Assembly (NCBI RefSeq): GCF_006337165.1
Contig: NZ_CP040896.1
Coordinates: 3,410,001 to 3,474,000, forward strand
Source of the DNA: Hymenobacter jejuensis
GTDB taxonomy: Bacteria > Bacteroidota > Bacteroidia > Cytophagales > Hymenobacteraceae
Direction: 5' to 3'
DNA: 64,000 nt
Below the pieces are notes generated by a model. The model searched no databases. It was not told the DNA's origin and saw only the letters and a program-made list of their open reading frames with translations. The position numbers and the translations under genes were made by a program. This document shows positions 34,078 through 43,900 of this stretch, piece after piece; positions within the stretch are counted from its first letter, which is position 1, and each line of letters begins with the position of its first letter.

Positions 34078-35364
34078 ATGATTTTTTATATCCCTTCCCG
34101 ACTTGCCGGACTGCTCGCCGCCGCGAGCGTGCTGCTAACCGTGCCCGCACAAGCACAAGTGGGCAGCCCGTTGCGGCGCGTGCTGCGCACCGATACGTCG
34201 GCGGTGGTGCGCAAAGTGCTGGCCCACCCCGATGCGTATCGGCTACAGATTTTGTACACCCAAATCGACCGCGACGCGCAGAACCAGCCGCATTTTCGCA
34301 CCTATAAATACCGTGTGCACCCGCGGCGCTATTTTTATCCGGCCAGCACCGTGAAGTTGCCCGCGGCCGTTCTGGCGCTGGAAAAGCTGCGCGCCCTACG
34401 GAGCCAGATTCCAGAGTTCACCCCCGAGTCGCCGCTACGCATCGATTCGGCCTATGAAGGCCAAACGCGAGTGGTGCGCGATACGTCGGCGGCAACGGGG
34501 CGCGCCAGCATTGCGCAATACGTGCGCAAAGTGTTGCTGGTCAGCGACAACGATGCGTTTAATAGGCTATATGAGTTTGTAGGACGAAGCCAGTTGCGGT
34601 ACGGCCTGCGCCGGCGTGGCTACCACAATACCCGATTGTTGCATCGGTTGTCAGTCGGCGATAAGGGGTTTAGCGCCTTGCATACCAACCCGTTCGCATT
34701 TTACGCCGACACGGCTCTGGAGCGGCCTATTTATGTGCAGCCTGCGGCCGCCGCCAAGGCAGAGGTGATGCAGGAATTGCCGCGCCGGGGCGAGAAAATC
34801 GGAAAAGCTTACATGGATGGCGATAAGCTCATTAACGAGCCCATGGACTTCAGCCAAAAGAATTTTGTTTCGCTGGCCGATCAGCAAAATATCCTCAAAT
34901 CGGTGTTATTTCCCGGCGCGGTACCGGCCAAAAACCGCTTCGCACTGGCTCCCGACGATTATCAGTTTCTGCGGCGCTACCTGTCGATGTTGCCGCGCGA
35001 GAGCGATCACCCGCGCTACGACGCGGCCCATTACCCCGACAACTACGCCAAATTCTTGCTGGCAGGCGGCGCTCCCGCGCCGTTGCTGCCCAATGTGCGC
35101 ATCTTCAACAAGATAGGGCAGGCCTACGGCTTTTTGATTGATAATGCGTACATAGTTGATTATGAGCATAATATAGAATTTATGCTCAGTGCCGTTATCT
35201 ACGTCAACTCCGATGAAGTACTCAACGACGACCACTACGATTACGACGCCGTTGGCTTTCCGTTTTTGCACGATCTGGGCCACGCCGTGTATCGGCGGGA
35301 GCTAGCTCGTACCCGCAAGCACCGGCCCGACTTGCGCGAGTTTCAACTGAAGTATTCGCAGTAG
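34078..35364 (+). CDS. serine hydrolase of the class A beta-lactamase fold
   Basis: A 428-residue exported protein. The signal peptide covers residues 1 to about 26 (LLAAASVLLTVPAQAQ). The active-site Ser and Lys are in FYPASTVKLPAAVLALEKLR (SxxK), and SDN occurs in VLLVSDNDAFNRLYEFVG, as in class A beta-lactamases and D,D-peptidases. The protein is longer than a beta-lactamase, and no clear KTG was found, so a peptidase or esterase role in the cell wall is more likely than resistance. It is followed after 10 bases by a VanX-type dipeptidase gene and then a GHL10 glycosidase. Near the C-terminus an AT-rich codon patch matches the repeat family. Confidence 0.85.
   Translation: MIFYIPSRLAGLLAAASVLLTVPAQAQVGSPLRRVLRTDTSAVVRKVLAHPDAYRLQILYTQIDRDAQNQPHFRTYKYRVHPRRYFYPASTVKLPAAVLALEKLRALRSQIPEFTPESPLRIDSAYEGQTRVVRDTSAATGRASIAQYVRKVLLVSDNDAFNRLYEFVGRSQLRYGLRRRGYHNTRLLHRLSVGDKGFSALHTNPFAFYADTALERPIYVQPAAAAKAEVMQELPRRGEKIGKAYMDGDKLINEPMDFSQKNFVSLADQQNILKSVLFPGAVPAKNRFALAPDDYQFLRRYLSMLPRESDHPRYDAAHYPDNYAKFLLAGGAPAPLLPNVRIFNKIGQAYGFLIDNAYIVDYEHNIEFMLSAVIYVNSDEVLNDDHYDYDAVGFPFLHDLGHAVYRRELARTRKHRPDLREFQLKYSQ
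35149..35181 (+). repeat. AT-rich element, copy 15, inside the serine hydrolase gene
   Basis: TACATAGTTGATTATGAG then CATAATATAGAATTTA aligns with copy 2 with few changes. It is in frame, encoding YIVDYEHNIEF. Confidence 0.5.
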
Positions 35365-35374
35365 AATTCCGCTT

Positions 35375-36028
35375 ATGCTTGCGCCAAATGCTCATAGGCT
35401 GTACGTGCTAAGTTCCACAGCTCATTATCAACAGGAAATTGATGAAAACCCTGATAATGAGTTAGTTGAACTAGTTACTTATGTGCCCGATTTGGTGCTG
35501 GATATCCGTTATGCCACCGCTAATAACGTATTGGCGGAAGCCATATACGATCGGCCGGCTGCTTACCTGCGGCGGCCGGTGGCCGCCGCTTTGCGGGAAG
35601 TGCAGGAGGAGCTTCGCAAGCTGGGCATCGGGCTCCAACTCTTCGATGCGTACCGACCCTACAGCGCTACCGTGCGGTTTTATGAGAAAATCGGGGACGA
35701 AACGTATGCGGCCCCACCGTGGCGTGGGTCGCGGCACAACCGTGGCTGCTCCGTCGATGTGGCGCTGGTGGAGTTGGCTACCGGCCGCACCCTGCCGATG
35801 CCCACTGATTTTGATGATCTGACGCCAGCGGCGCACACCATATATGAGCCGGTCACGGAGGAAGTTCGACGCAACCGGGCCACGCTGCTGGGTGCCATGA
35901 CGCAGCATGGGTTTGTCAATTACTCGGGTGAATGGTGGCATTTTGACCATCAGCAGTGGGCCGATTTTACCCTGCTCGACCTGTCGTTTGCGCAGCTGGC
36001 CGCCTGCCAATCCGGCCGTTTGGAATAG
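35375..36028 (+). CDS. D-alanyl-D-alanine dipeptidase (VanX/DdpX type, M15D)
   Basis: A 217-residue zinc dipeptidase. YVPDLVLDIRYATANN (about 36-51) opens the domain; LFDAYRPYSATVRF holds the Arg that positions the substrate; SRHNRGCSVDVALV gives the zinc His and Asp (SxHxxGxxxD); and GEWWHFD gives the catalytic Glu and last zinc His. It cleaves D-Ala-D-Ala dipeptide. No signal peptide is evident, which fits a cytoplasmic recycling role. It directly follows a beta-lactamase-fold hydrolase gene and precedes a GHL10 gene, suggesting a cell-wall turnover set rather than glycopeptide resistance, since no vanH or ligase gene is nearby. Confidence 0.92.
   Translation: MLAPNAHRLYVLSSTAHYQQEIDENPDNELVELVTYVPDLVLDIRYATANNVLAEAIYDRPAAYLRRPVAAALREVQEELRKLGIGLQLFDAYRPYSATVRFYEKIGDETYAAPPWRGSRHNRGCSVDVALVELATGRTLPMPTDFDDLTPAAHTIYEPVTEEVRRNRATLLGAMTQHGFVNYSGEWWHFDHQQWADFTLLDLSFAQLAACQSGRLE
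35421..35461. repeat. AT-rich inverted repeat, copy 16, near the dipeptidase 5' end
   Basis: CTCATTATCA (35421-35430) and TGATAATGAG (35452-35461) are exact complements 21 bases apart within codons 16-29. They carry the family core but not its usual spacing. Confidence 0.45.
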
Positions 36029-36138
36029 ACGAACGGTACCTCAATGGTGTGGGTATCCGAGGCTAGCCCGCAGATTTCGTAGGACTACAGCGCTGGTAGT
36101 GCGTAATTTGCGGCGGTTTCCCCTCTGTTTGTGTGCTG

Positions 36139-37902
36139 ATGCTTCGATTTTCTTCCGCTGGTTACGCTGTCCTATTTTGTCTTCTGTGTTCGCTGTTGTG
36201 GGGGTTGCCCCGCACAAGCAATGCGCAGGACGCGCCGCCTAAGCGCGAGATGCGGGGCGTCTGGATTGCAACCGTGGAAAACATCGACTGGCCCAGTAGC
36301 CGCTCCCTGACGCCCGACCAGCAGCGGCGCGAGTACCGGCGTATGCTCGACATACAGAAACGCAACGGCATCAACGCGGTGTTTGTGCAAATTCGGCCCG
36401 CGGCGGATGCCTTTTACCAGAGCGATCTGGAGCCGTGGTCAAAGTGGCTGACGGGCCAGCAGGGCAAAGGCCCGAATCCGCCCTACGACCCGTTGCCATT
36501 TCTGATTGACGAGGCCCACGCCCGCGGCATGGAATTTCACGCGTGGTTCAACCCGTACCGCGCTACCATGGATTCGGTGACGCGCCGCTTGGCGCCCAAC
36601 CACCCGTATCGGCAGCATCCCGAGTGGTTTTTCCGCTACGGCGGGCAACTGCTGTTCAACCCCGGCCTGCCCGAAGTGCGCCAATACATCACGCAGGTGA
36701 TTCTGGATGTAGTCGAGCGATACGACATCGACGGCGTGCACTTCGACGACTACTTTTACCCCTATCCGGAGGCTGGCCGCGTCATTCACGACGAACAAGC
36801 CTTTCAGCAGTATAATCCTGGTAATCTGAAACTTGCCGATTGGCGCCGCCAAAACGTAAACCTGCTCGTGGAGGGGCTGCATAACTCGATCCGCAAGACG
36901 AAGCGTTGGGTGAAGTTTGGCATTTCGCCGTTTGGCGTCTGGATGAACCAATCGGAACACGCCGAAGGCTCGGCAACCAAAGCCTTCCAAGGGTATTCGG
37001 GGCTGTATGCCGATGCGCGCGAATGGATGAAGCAGGGCTGGGTTGACTACATTTTGCCCCAGCTTTACTGGAGTTCCAACTTTAAGGCCGCCCCTTATCC
37101 CACTTTGGTGGAGTGGTGGTCGCGTAACCACTACGGCCGGCACCTGTACATCGGGCAAGGCACTTACCGAATGCTCGAAAGCACGAAGGCGGATACGACG
37201 TGGCGCAACCCGCGCGAACTGCCCCGGCAGGTTCGCGTGAATCGCTCGTACCCGACGGAAGTGGCTGGTAGTGTGTTCTTTAGCTCTAGGTCGGTGATGG
37301 CCAACCCCTTGCACACTTCCGATTCGTTGCGCCAAAACCTGTTTCGCTACCCGGCCCTGATCCCAACAATGCCGTGGATGGACGCCGTACCGCCCATGCC
37401 GGCCCAAAATCTGGTACTGACGCGGGCCGGCTCGGTGGTAACGCTTAACTGGCAGCCCGGCTCAGTGGCCAAAGACGGGGACTTAGCTCGCTACTTTGTG
37501 GTGTATCGTTTTGCCGAAGGCGAAACGCCTTCGCCCGACGATCCCCGCCATATCTTGGCCTTGGTGCCCAAAATGGCGAACCAAGCTTCGGTACTGGTGG
37601 ATACTTCCGCCCGCGCCGGCACCGAGTACGCCTATTACGTCACGGCCGTCGACCGCCTGCACAACGAAAGCACGCCGATTCGGGTGACGACGCTGGGCCG
37701 CCAGGCGGAAGTGATTGTGGCGCAAGCGCCTGAGCCTGAGGTGCCGCCTACGCGCGTGCCTACGGCACCCATGGCTCCGCGCACTTCTTCTCCCATACCG
37801 CCCCGACCAAGCGTGCACCGCCCCGAAACAACGACTACCAAGACCAAAATCAAAACCAAAAAGCGCCGCCGCGGTGGTTTCTTCCAGCGGATATTTGGCT
37901 GA
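36139..37902 (+). CDS. GHL10 (DUF187) glycoside hydrolase, DigH-like
   Basis: A 587-residue exported protein (signal peptide about 1-30, ending in SNAQ; a GTG two codons upstream is an alternative start). REMRGVWIATVENIDWPSS opens the GHL10 barrel, followed by INAVFVQIRPAADAFY, FHAWFNPYRATM, YDIDGVHFDDYFYPYP and VKFGISPFGVW. A fibronectin-like domain (about 415-520) and a Pro-rich, then very basic tail (KIKTKKRRRGG) end the protein. The E. coli relative DigH (YddW) cuts peptidoglycan strands stripped of peptides. The upstream D-Ala-D-Ala dipeptidase and serine hydrolase genes fit the same process. Confidence 0.9.
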   Translation: MLRFSSAGYAVLFCLLCSLLWGLPRTSNAQDAPPKREMRGVWIATVENIDWPSSRSLTPDQQRREYRRMLDIQKRNGINAVFVQIRPAADAFYQSDLEPWSKWLTGQQGKGPNPPYDPLPFLIDEAHARGMEFHAWFNPYRATMDSVTRRLAPNHPYRQHPEWFFRYGGQLLFNPGLPEVRQYITQVILDVVERYDIDGVHFDDYFYPYPEAGRVIHDEQAFQQYNPGNLKLADWRRQNVNLLVEGLHNSIRKTKRWVKFGISPFGVWMNQSEHAEGSATKAFQGYSGLYADAREWMKQGWVDYILPQLYWSSNFKAAPYPTLVEWWSRNHYGRHLYIGQGTYRMLESTKADTTWRNPRELPRQVRVNRSYPTEVAGSVFFSSRSVMANPLHTSDSLRQNLFRYPALIPTMPWMDAVPPMPAQNLVLTRAGSVVTLNWQPGSVAKDGDLARYFVVYRFAEGETPSPDDPRHILALVPKMANQASVLVDTSARAGTEYAYYVTAVDRLHNESTPIRVTTLGRQAEVIVAQAPEPEVPPTRVPTAPMAPRTSSPIPPRPSVHRPETTTTKTKIKTKKRRRGGFFQRIFG

Positions 37903-37933
37903 TTCTATTGGCCTGAGGCTGTCTTACTGCAAC

Positions 37934-37967
37934 AAAAAGCCCCGCCCTAAACAGGGCGGGGCTTTTT
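37934..37967. terminator. bidirectional terminator, GHL10 / SusC-SusD operon
   Basis: A perfect 15-bp stem AAAAAGCCCCGCCCT with loop AAAC and T runs on both sides, between convergent stops at 37902 and 37986. Confidence 0.9.
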
Positions 37968-37985
37968 AATAAACTCAGTGGCTGC

Positions 37986-39245
37986 TTACAGTGCCTTCAC
38001 GTCCATCGTCAGCGACACGCCCGAAGTAGTACGGGTGATGCCCGTGACGGTGAAAATTGCATATTGATCGGCATTGCGCAGGCGTGCGATGTACACATCG
38101 CCTACCAGCACGCCATCCACGGTGGCCACCTGGGCCGTAGTGGCGGCATTGAGGTAGGTCTGGCGGATACTATTCAAGGTAGCGGCGTTGTAGATCGCGG
38201 CGGTGGTCTTCACAAATTTCGTTGTGTTCAACGCCTTGATCTGCACGGCGTTGCTGGCAATGCTCGTAATGGCTACGTCCTTCGTATCGGCAGGGCTCGC
38301 GGCCGCGACTGCGGTGAAGCTAGTCAGGTCGAAAGCCGCTTGGTCGCCGCCGGTAGTGCCGGTAAAGGCAAGCGTAGCCGCGCGCACAGCCGCCAGACTC
38401 GTGGTAGTGCCGGGCGTAACCACGGCGCTGGTCGCAGAACTGGCTCGGAAGTTTGGCGTGCCGGCAAAGCGGCTTTTTACCTCAAACCGGAACAAAACGG
38501 CCTGGCCGCTGGTGCTTGACGGAATGGTTACGGGGACGTCCAGCGTAGTAGCGGCGCCCGTTTGCGTACCGGCGGTAGGCACCCGTTGCCGCAAGTAGCG
38601 GCGCTCGGCTTGCGTGCCTACGGTCACGTAGGTGATCAGACTGTCGATGTCTTTATACAGCGTGCCAGCGGTGGTGAGGCTGGTGGCGCTTGTAATGCCG
38701 CCGTTGTTCAGCGTCAGGTTGTAGCGCACCACATCGCCCGGGACCGGGGTGCTGGTACCGGGCGCCGTAACGTTGGTGGCCGAGTTGATGCGCACGGTAG
38801 GCGTAGGCTCGGCCAACCGATACGTGAAAGCCCGGACTTTGCTTTGCCCATTCTCCGCCGTTGCAATCGCCGATACGCGTACGTTGGCTTTGTTCACGCC
38901 TTGCGGCACCACGTAGGTTACCACCAGCGTGTCGGCATTTTTAGTACGCGAAAAAGTGGAGCGGTACGGCACCGTCTGCACCAGCGTGGAATCGGTGCTC
39001 GGTTCGATGCGTTGATAGATGCGCACGTCTTTGAGCATGGATGTCTGCTGGGCGTATTGCAACTCGAACGTCACGGTTTCGCCAGTGGCGTACTTGGTGG
39101 TAGTGCCCAGAGCGTTGGCCAGAAATGTCGGAATCTGTCCGCCTACCTCGGTGTAGTAAGTGTCGATTTCTTTCTCGCAGCCGGCTAGCCCTGCCCCAGC
39201 AAGGAGCAGAAGCAGCGAACCGCGAAGTGTTTTATAATAAGTCAT
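37986..39245 (-). CDS. surface lipoprotein of the SusC/SusD operon (SusE/F position)
   Basis: A 419-residue lipoprotein (signal MTYYKTLRGSLLLLLAGAGL, lipobox AGC). The mature part is Thr/Ala-rich, with repeated beta-sandwich-like segments such as VTFELQYAQQTSMLKDVRIY and LVVTYVVPQGVNKANVRV. I recognise no named domain. As the third gene of a SusC-SusD operon it takes the place of SusE/SusF-type glycan-binding lipoproteins, so a ligand-binding role at the cell surface is likely (inference). A degenerate AT-rich element lies in its leader. Confidence 0.8.
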   Translation of the reverse strand: MTYYKTLRGSLLLLLAGAGLAGCEKEIDTYYTEVGGQIPTFLANALGTTTKYATGETVTFELQYAQQTSMLKDVRIYQRIEPSTDSTLVQTVPYRSTFSRTKNADTLVVTYVVPQGVNKANVRVSAIATAENGQSKVRAFTYRLAEPTPTVRINSATNVTAPGTSTPVPGDVVRYNLTLNNGGITSATSLTTAGTLYKDIDSLITYVTVGTQAERRYLRQRVPTAGTQTGAATTLDVPVTIPSSTSGQAVLFRFEVKSRFAGTPNFRASSATSAVVTPGTTTSLAAVRAATLAFTGTTGGDQAAFDLTSFTAVAAASPADTKDVAITSIASNAVQIKALNTTKFVKTTAAIYNAATLNSIRQTYLNAATTAQVATVDGVLVGDVYIARLRNADQYAIFTVTGITRTTSGVSLTMDVKAL

Positions 39246-39267
39246 TGAATGTCAAGTATTTATGTGA
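39243..39267 (-). repeat. AT-rich element, copy 27, degenerate
   Basis: On the minus strand: CATAAATACTTGACATTCAATG, ending at the start codon of the lipoprotein gene. Only the left half matches well. Confidence 0.4.
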
Positions 39268-39285
39268 AGACAGCTTTCCAGGCAC

Positions 39286-40836
39286 TTACTGCTGGTCGAA
39301 CCACAGCGGGCGCGTGATGTAATCGGGGTCGTTGCCACCGATGCGCGCGATCTCGTTGGGGTTGTAAAGTACCTCCGTTGCACCCGGCAACATGCGCCGT
39401 GGGAAGCGGTCTTTGTAATTAGGCTTGGTGGCCAGCACCGGGTTTACGTTGTTGGTGGGGTACACCAGGTTCACGTAAATAGCCGGGTCAAAGTCCAGAC
39501 GGCGCATATCCGACCACGTGTCGGGGTTCAAGAACATGGCGATGTACTTCTGCTCCATGATGCGACGCAGGTCGAGCTCATCTTCGCTCTGGGCCACGGC
39601 GGCGCTGTTCAAATAAGCCGTAATCTGGGCCTCCGTAATCGTGGGGAACGTAACGGCCGGGGGCGAGAAAGTGCCGCCCACACCGATCTTGCGCATGTGC
39701 GCCCGAATGCCTTCCCGATAGGCGGCCAAAGCCTGCGCTTTTTTGCCGGCCCGGAAGGCGGCTTCCGCCTCGATAAACTTCTGCTCGTGGTAGGTAATCA
39801 CCTCGAAGTAGCCTAGGTCGCGGGCATACCAGCTGGCATAAAAGTCAGTAACCGTGGTAGAGCCCGGCGTCAGGTTGACGGTTGCCGTCGTGCCCGCACC
39901 CGGCTCGATGCCGGTGCTGGTAGTGGGCGCAATGATGCCGAACCGCGGATCAATCACGCCGGGATAGGTTGTGCCGTTGAGGTACTTGATGATGTTGGTC
40001 GAGTACGTAGCTGCACCGAAGTTGGCGCGCGTCGGCCCGAAGATGTTGGTCGTATTGCTCAGAGGCGCCACCGCCGTCTGAAACTGGATCTGGGCGTCGT
40101 CAGCCGTGCCGGTGAAGCCTTTGGCACACAATGCCAATACCGCATTGGGGTCGTAGGAGGACTTCTTGGTCAGATGCTGAAGCTGACGGGCCTTCAAGGC
40201 ATTCGCCATTTTCACCCAGCGCGATGCGTTGCCTTTGTACAGGATGTCGCCACTTTCGCTGGGCGAGGTGCTGTACAGGGCACGGAAGTTTTCGGAAGCC
40301 GGCCGGCTCATCTCCACAATGCCTTCGTCGAGCAATTGGTTGATGGTCGCGTAAATCGACTCCTGCGTGTCGTACTTAGGCGTGTAGTTGGCACCGCCCT
40401 GGTACGCTTCGGTGTACGGGATGTCGCCGAGCATGTCGGTAGCGTGCGCCAAGATCATGGCTTGCATGATTTTGCCCGCGCCCACGTAGTACGGCGACCC
40501 TTCGTCCTGCGCCGCTTTAATCATGGGCGGAATGTTGCCGCCCGACTGAAAGTAGGAGTAGTTGAACGTGTTGGTACTCTGCGCGTTGGTGAAGTAGTAC
40601 TGGTCGTTGCCGCCGCTGTTGCGGGTGCGGCTCACCACGTACTGCGTGATGTAAGGCACGCGCAACGACGTGAACATCTGCGTCTGGATGCCGTTGCTGA
40701 TGATGCCCGGCAGCAGGAAGTTCGGGGTGGAAGTGACAGGGTTGTTAGGGTTGTCGTTTACGTTGAGGTAGTCCTCACACGACGTAAGCGCACCACCGCC
40801 CAGCAGCAGTCCTAACACCAGAAGATATCTTTTCAT
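39286..40836 (-). CDS. SusD/RagB-family nutrient-binding lipoprotein
   Basis: A 516-residue lipoprotein from the start at 40836 (MKRYLLVLGLLLGGGALTSC, Cys at 20). DYLNVNDNPNNPVTSTPN and the helical TPR-like body (QAMILAHATDMLGDIPYTEA, SRWVKMANALKARQLQHL, QKFIEAEAAFRAGKKAQA) are those of the SusD-like-2 branch. It ends with the conserved RRLDFDP and the region near DRFPRRMLPG. It caps the SusC channel on the cell surface and captures the substrate. It is cotranscribed with susC (upstream) and the lipoprotein gene (downstream, 40 bases). No glycoside hydrolase is in the operon, so the nutrient cannot be named. Confidence 0.94.
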   Translation of the reverse strand: MKRYLLVLGLLLGGGALTSCEDYLNVNDNPNNPVTSTPNFLLPGIISNGIQTQMFTSLRVPYITQYVVSRTRNSGGNDQYYFTNAQSTNTFNYSYFQSGGNIPPMIKAAQDEGSPYYVGAGKIMQAMILAHATDMLGDIPYTEAYQGGANYTPKYDTQESIYATINQLLDEGIVEMSRPASENFRALYSTSPSESGDILYKGNASRWVKMANALKARQLQHLTKKSSYDPNAVLALCAKGFTGTADDAQIQFQTAVAPLSNTTNIFGPTRANFGAATYSTNIIKYLNGTTYPGVIDPRFGIIAPTTSTGIEPGAGTTATVNLTPGSTTVTDFYASWYARDLGYFEVITYHEQKFIEAEAAFRAGKKAQALAAYREGIRAHMRKIGVGGTFSPPAVTFPTITEAQITAYLNSAAVAQSEDELDLRRIMEQKYIAMFLNPDTWSDMRRLDFDPAIYVNLVYPTNNVNPVLATKPNYKDRFPRRMLPGATEVLYNPNEIARIGGNDPDYITRPLWFDQQ

Positions 40837-40911
40837 TGGAAGAAGCATTGCTATTTATCGAGATGCCAACGCCTTGATTAGCAAGCGGTTATGGAGAGAG
40901 CTGATCGAAAA

Positions 40912-40939
40912 TTAAATTCCTGATAATCAGCAGCTTAAC
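40912..40939 (-). repeat. AT-rich 27-bp element, copy 17
   Basis: On the minus strand: GTTAAGCTGCTGATTATCAGG then AATTTAATT, between susC stop and susD start, within the operon. Confidence 0.65.
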
Positions 40940-40962
40940 CAGCCAGTGCGTCAGCTATTCAG

Positions 40963-43900
40963 TTAGAAGTTAACCCGCAGGCCCATGTCGACGCCGCGCG
41001 TGGCGGGCACGTTGCCGTAGTCGAAGCCGTTGGAGCCGCCGCCGCGCACACCGGCACCCGCCGCTGCGGTTTCGGGGTCAGCCCCCGAGTATTTGGTCAG
41101 CAGCACCAGGTTGCGACCCGTCACGCTCAGCTCCACGCCTTTGATGAATTTGCTGTTGCCCAGCATCGTCGCCGGCAGGGCGTAGCTCAGCGTAACGTAG
41201 CGCAGACGGGCCCAGGAAGCATCTTCCACGAAAGCCGTACCCACGTTCGACAACGTCGAGACGAAGTACGATTGGGTGAGCTCCACAGGGCGCGTGTTGG
41301 GGGCATAAGTAACGGTGCCGTCGGGGTTGGTGGTGGCCACCACGCCGTCAAACACCACTTGCTTGTAACGGTCGAGGGTACGTTCGGCAGTACCCACGCT
41401 CGTTTGGTACAAATCGTTACCGTTCACTACTACGCCGCCCTTGCGGAAGTCGAGCAAGGAAGTCAGGGATAAGCCCTTGTACGTGAAGGTGTTGGTGAGC
41501 TGCACCGTGTAGCGTGGTGCCCGGTTGCCGGCGTACACAAACGTCGGGTTGGCCGAGGGATAACCGTTGGCACCAATAATGATCTTGCCAAAATCCGGGC
41601 TGTTGCGGTCCGTTACGCGGTTGAAGTCGGTAGCGGCTACACCCGTGATCGGCCGGCCAGGAAATGCGCCGCCTTGGTGCACGTTCGTGATAAAGGCGTC
41701 GGACTGATACACCACCGTGAGCGGGAAGGGCAGCGACTCGGTGCGGTTGGTGTTGTGGTAGAAGTTGAGCAACACGTCCCAAGTAAAGCCGCTTGGCGTC
41801 TTAACCGGCGTACCGTTGATAGCCAGTTCTTGGCCTTGGTTGGTCACCACGCCGCCGTTGATGTACTGCAGAATGAAGCCCGTAGCCTGGCTCACGCGGG
41901 GCGCGATCAACTGGTCGCGGGTGCGCGTGTAGTAGTAGTTGAAGTCGAGGCCCAGGCGATTCTTGAGGAATTGCAGGTTGATGCCGCCTTCGTACGAACG
42001 GGTATGCTCGGGCTTCAAAATGGGGTTCGAGCCGAAGAAGTCGTTGCGGAAACCACCGCCGATGTAGGTGTTGGTCGTCAGCGGCGACTCTACCCGGTAA
42101 GGACCCGTATCCCGACCTACTTCCGCGATCGAGGCCCGCAGCTTGCCGTAGTTCAGGATGGGGTTCTGGTCGAGGCCCAGGGTTTTGGTAAACTCATAGC
42201 CCAAGCCGAGTGAGCCGTAAGCGAAGCCTTTACCGAAGTTCTTGCCTTCGCTGGGGCGGGGCAGCGTCGACGACTGGTCGTAACGGCCCTGCAATTCCAC
42301 GAACACCTGGTCGAACAGCGTCACGTTGGCGCGGGCAAAATTACCGATCAGCCGCCGGATCGAGTTGCGCTCTAGGGCACTGCGGTTGGCGGTGTTGTTG
42401 AGCCCAATGAAGTCCTGGTTCTGGAATACCAAACCGATGTAGTCGACAACGTCGCTGCGGTTTTGCTCAATCGTGTTGCCGATTACCAGCGAACCGTTGA
42501 AGTTTTCGTTGAACCGGTGCGTGAAAGTAGCCAGCGTAGTAGCTGTCAGCAGGCGCGTTTGGTCCACGGTATAAGCCAGGCCGCCGTTTTGGTTGCTGAC
42601 CTGCGACGTGCCCACGGCCCGCACCGATTGCGAACGCGACGTGTAAAAGTCCGTGCCGATGTTATGGCTCAGGGTCAGCCACTTAAAAGGCGTGAAGCTC
42701 AGCTGCGTATTGCCGATGAAGCGGTTGATGCGCTCGGTTTGTGGGTTTTTCTCCACCGACCAGTACGCGTTGTCGGCGTCGGCGTCGGTGCCGCTGCCCA
42801 AGGGCAGGAGGCGGCGGCGCGAGCCATCCGGGTTGAGGTAGTTGCGGGCGTCGTCGTTGCGGGGCCAGTTGAGCAAGCTCAGCATAAAGCCACCCGACGA
42901 CGTGCCGGCCGTGGTGAGCAGGCCGGGGCCTTGCAGCGGGCGTTCGGCGCCGGAGTTGATGTACTGCGCCGAGCCAGTTACGGCGACTTTGGGCGAAATC
43001 TGGGCGGTGCCGGAGGCGCGCACCGTGGTTTTGTCGAAGTGGCTTTGGGGCGTTACGCCCGATTGCTCTAGGTTGGAAGCCGAAACGAAGAAGCTTGCCT
43101 TATCCGAGCCGCCCGACATATTCAGGAAGTTCTGGTATGTGTAGCCCTTCTGGAAGAAGTCTTCGAGGTTATTATAAATCGCTTGGCCCGGCGCAAAGCG
43201 TGGGCCCCACGAGTTACGCGTGGTCAGGTCGGTAATGCCGCCCGAGCCGCGCTGGTACTGGTCCTGCATTTTGGGCAGGCGATTCACTTCGTCTACCGAA
43301 AACTGCGTGCGGAAGTTCAGCGTGGTAGCGCCGCTTTTGCCTTTTTTGGTCGTGATAATCACGGCGCCATTGGCTGCGTTCAGGCCGTAAAGGGCGGCGG
43401 CGGCCGGGCCTTTCAGCACCGTGATGCTGGCAATGTCTTCGGGGTTGATGTCACCGGCCCGGTTGGAAGCGCCCACCGAGCGGCCCAGCAAACCATTAAA
43501 CTGCGAACCACCACCCGGCGCCGTGCTTTCCTGAAACGACGAGTTATCCATGATCATACCGTCGATCACGAACAGGGGCTGGTTGTTGCCGTCGAGCGAA
43601 GTGCCGCCGCGAATCACTATGGCCGCGCCTTCACCGGCTCCACCACCCGAACTGGTGATGTTTACCCCCGCAACTTTGCCCTGCAAGGCATTTACCACGT
43701 TGGTTTGGCGCGAATCGATAATGTCTTTCGCGGCTACAGTCTGCACGCTGGTCACGATTTCGCGCCGGTCCTGGGCAATGTTGTAGCCCGTTACGACTAC
43801 TTCACTCAGGCTGCGGGTGTCGGTGGCCAAGCTTACGTTGTAGGTGGAGCCATCGTCCACGGCGCGCTCTTGGGGCGTGTAGCCTACAAAGCTGAATACC

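Noticed and set aside
34078..35364. antibiotic-resistance beta-lactamase
   Set aside because: SxxK and SDN are present, but the protein is much longer than class A enzymes and no KTG motif was found. The cell-wall context is a better explanation.
35375..36028. vancomycin resistance locus
   Set aside because: The dipeptidase is VanX-like, but there is no VanH, VanA-type ligase or VanRS pair nearby. The neighbours suggest wall recycling.
36815..36845. possible further AT-rich element in the GHL10 gene
   Set aside because: CAGTATAATCCTGGTAATCTG shares only scattered bases with the family and lacks the TGATWATCA core.
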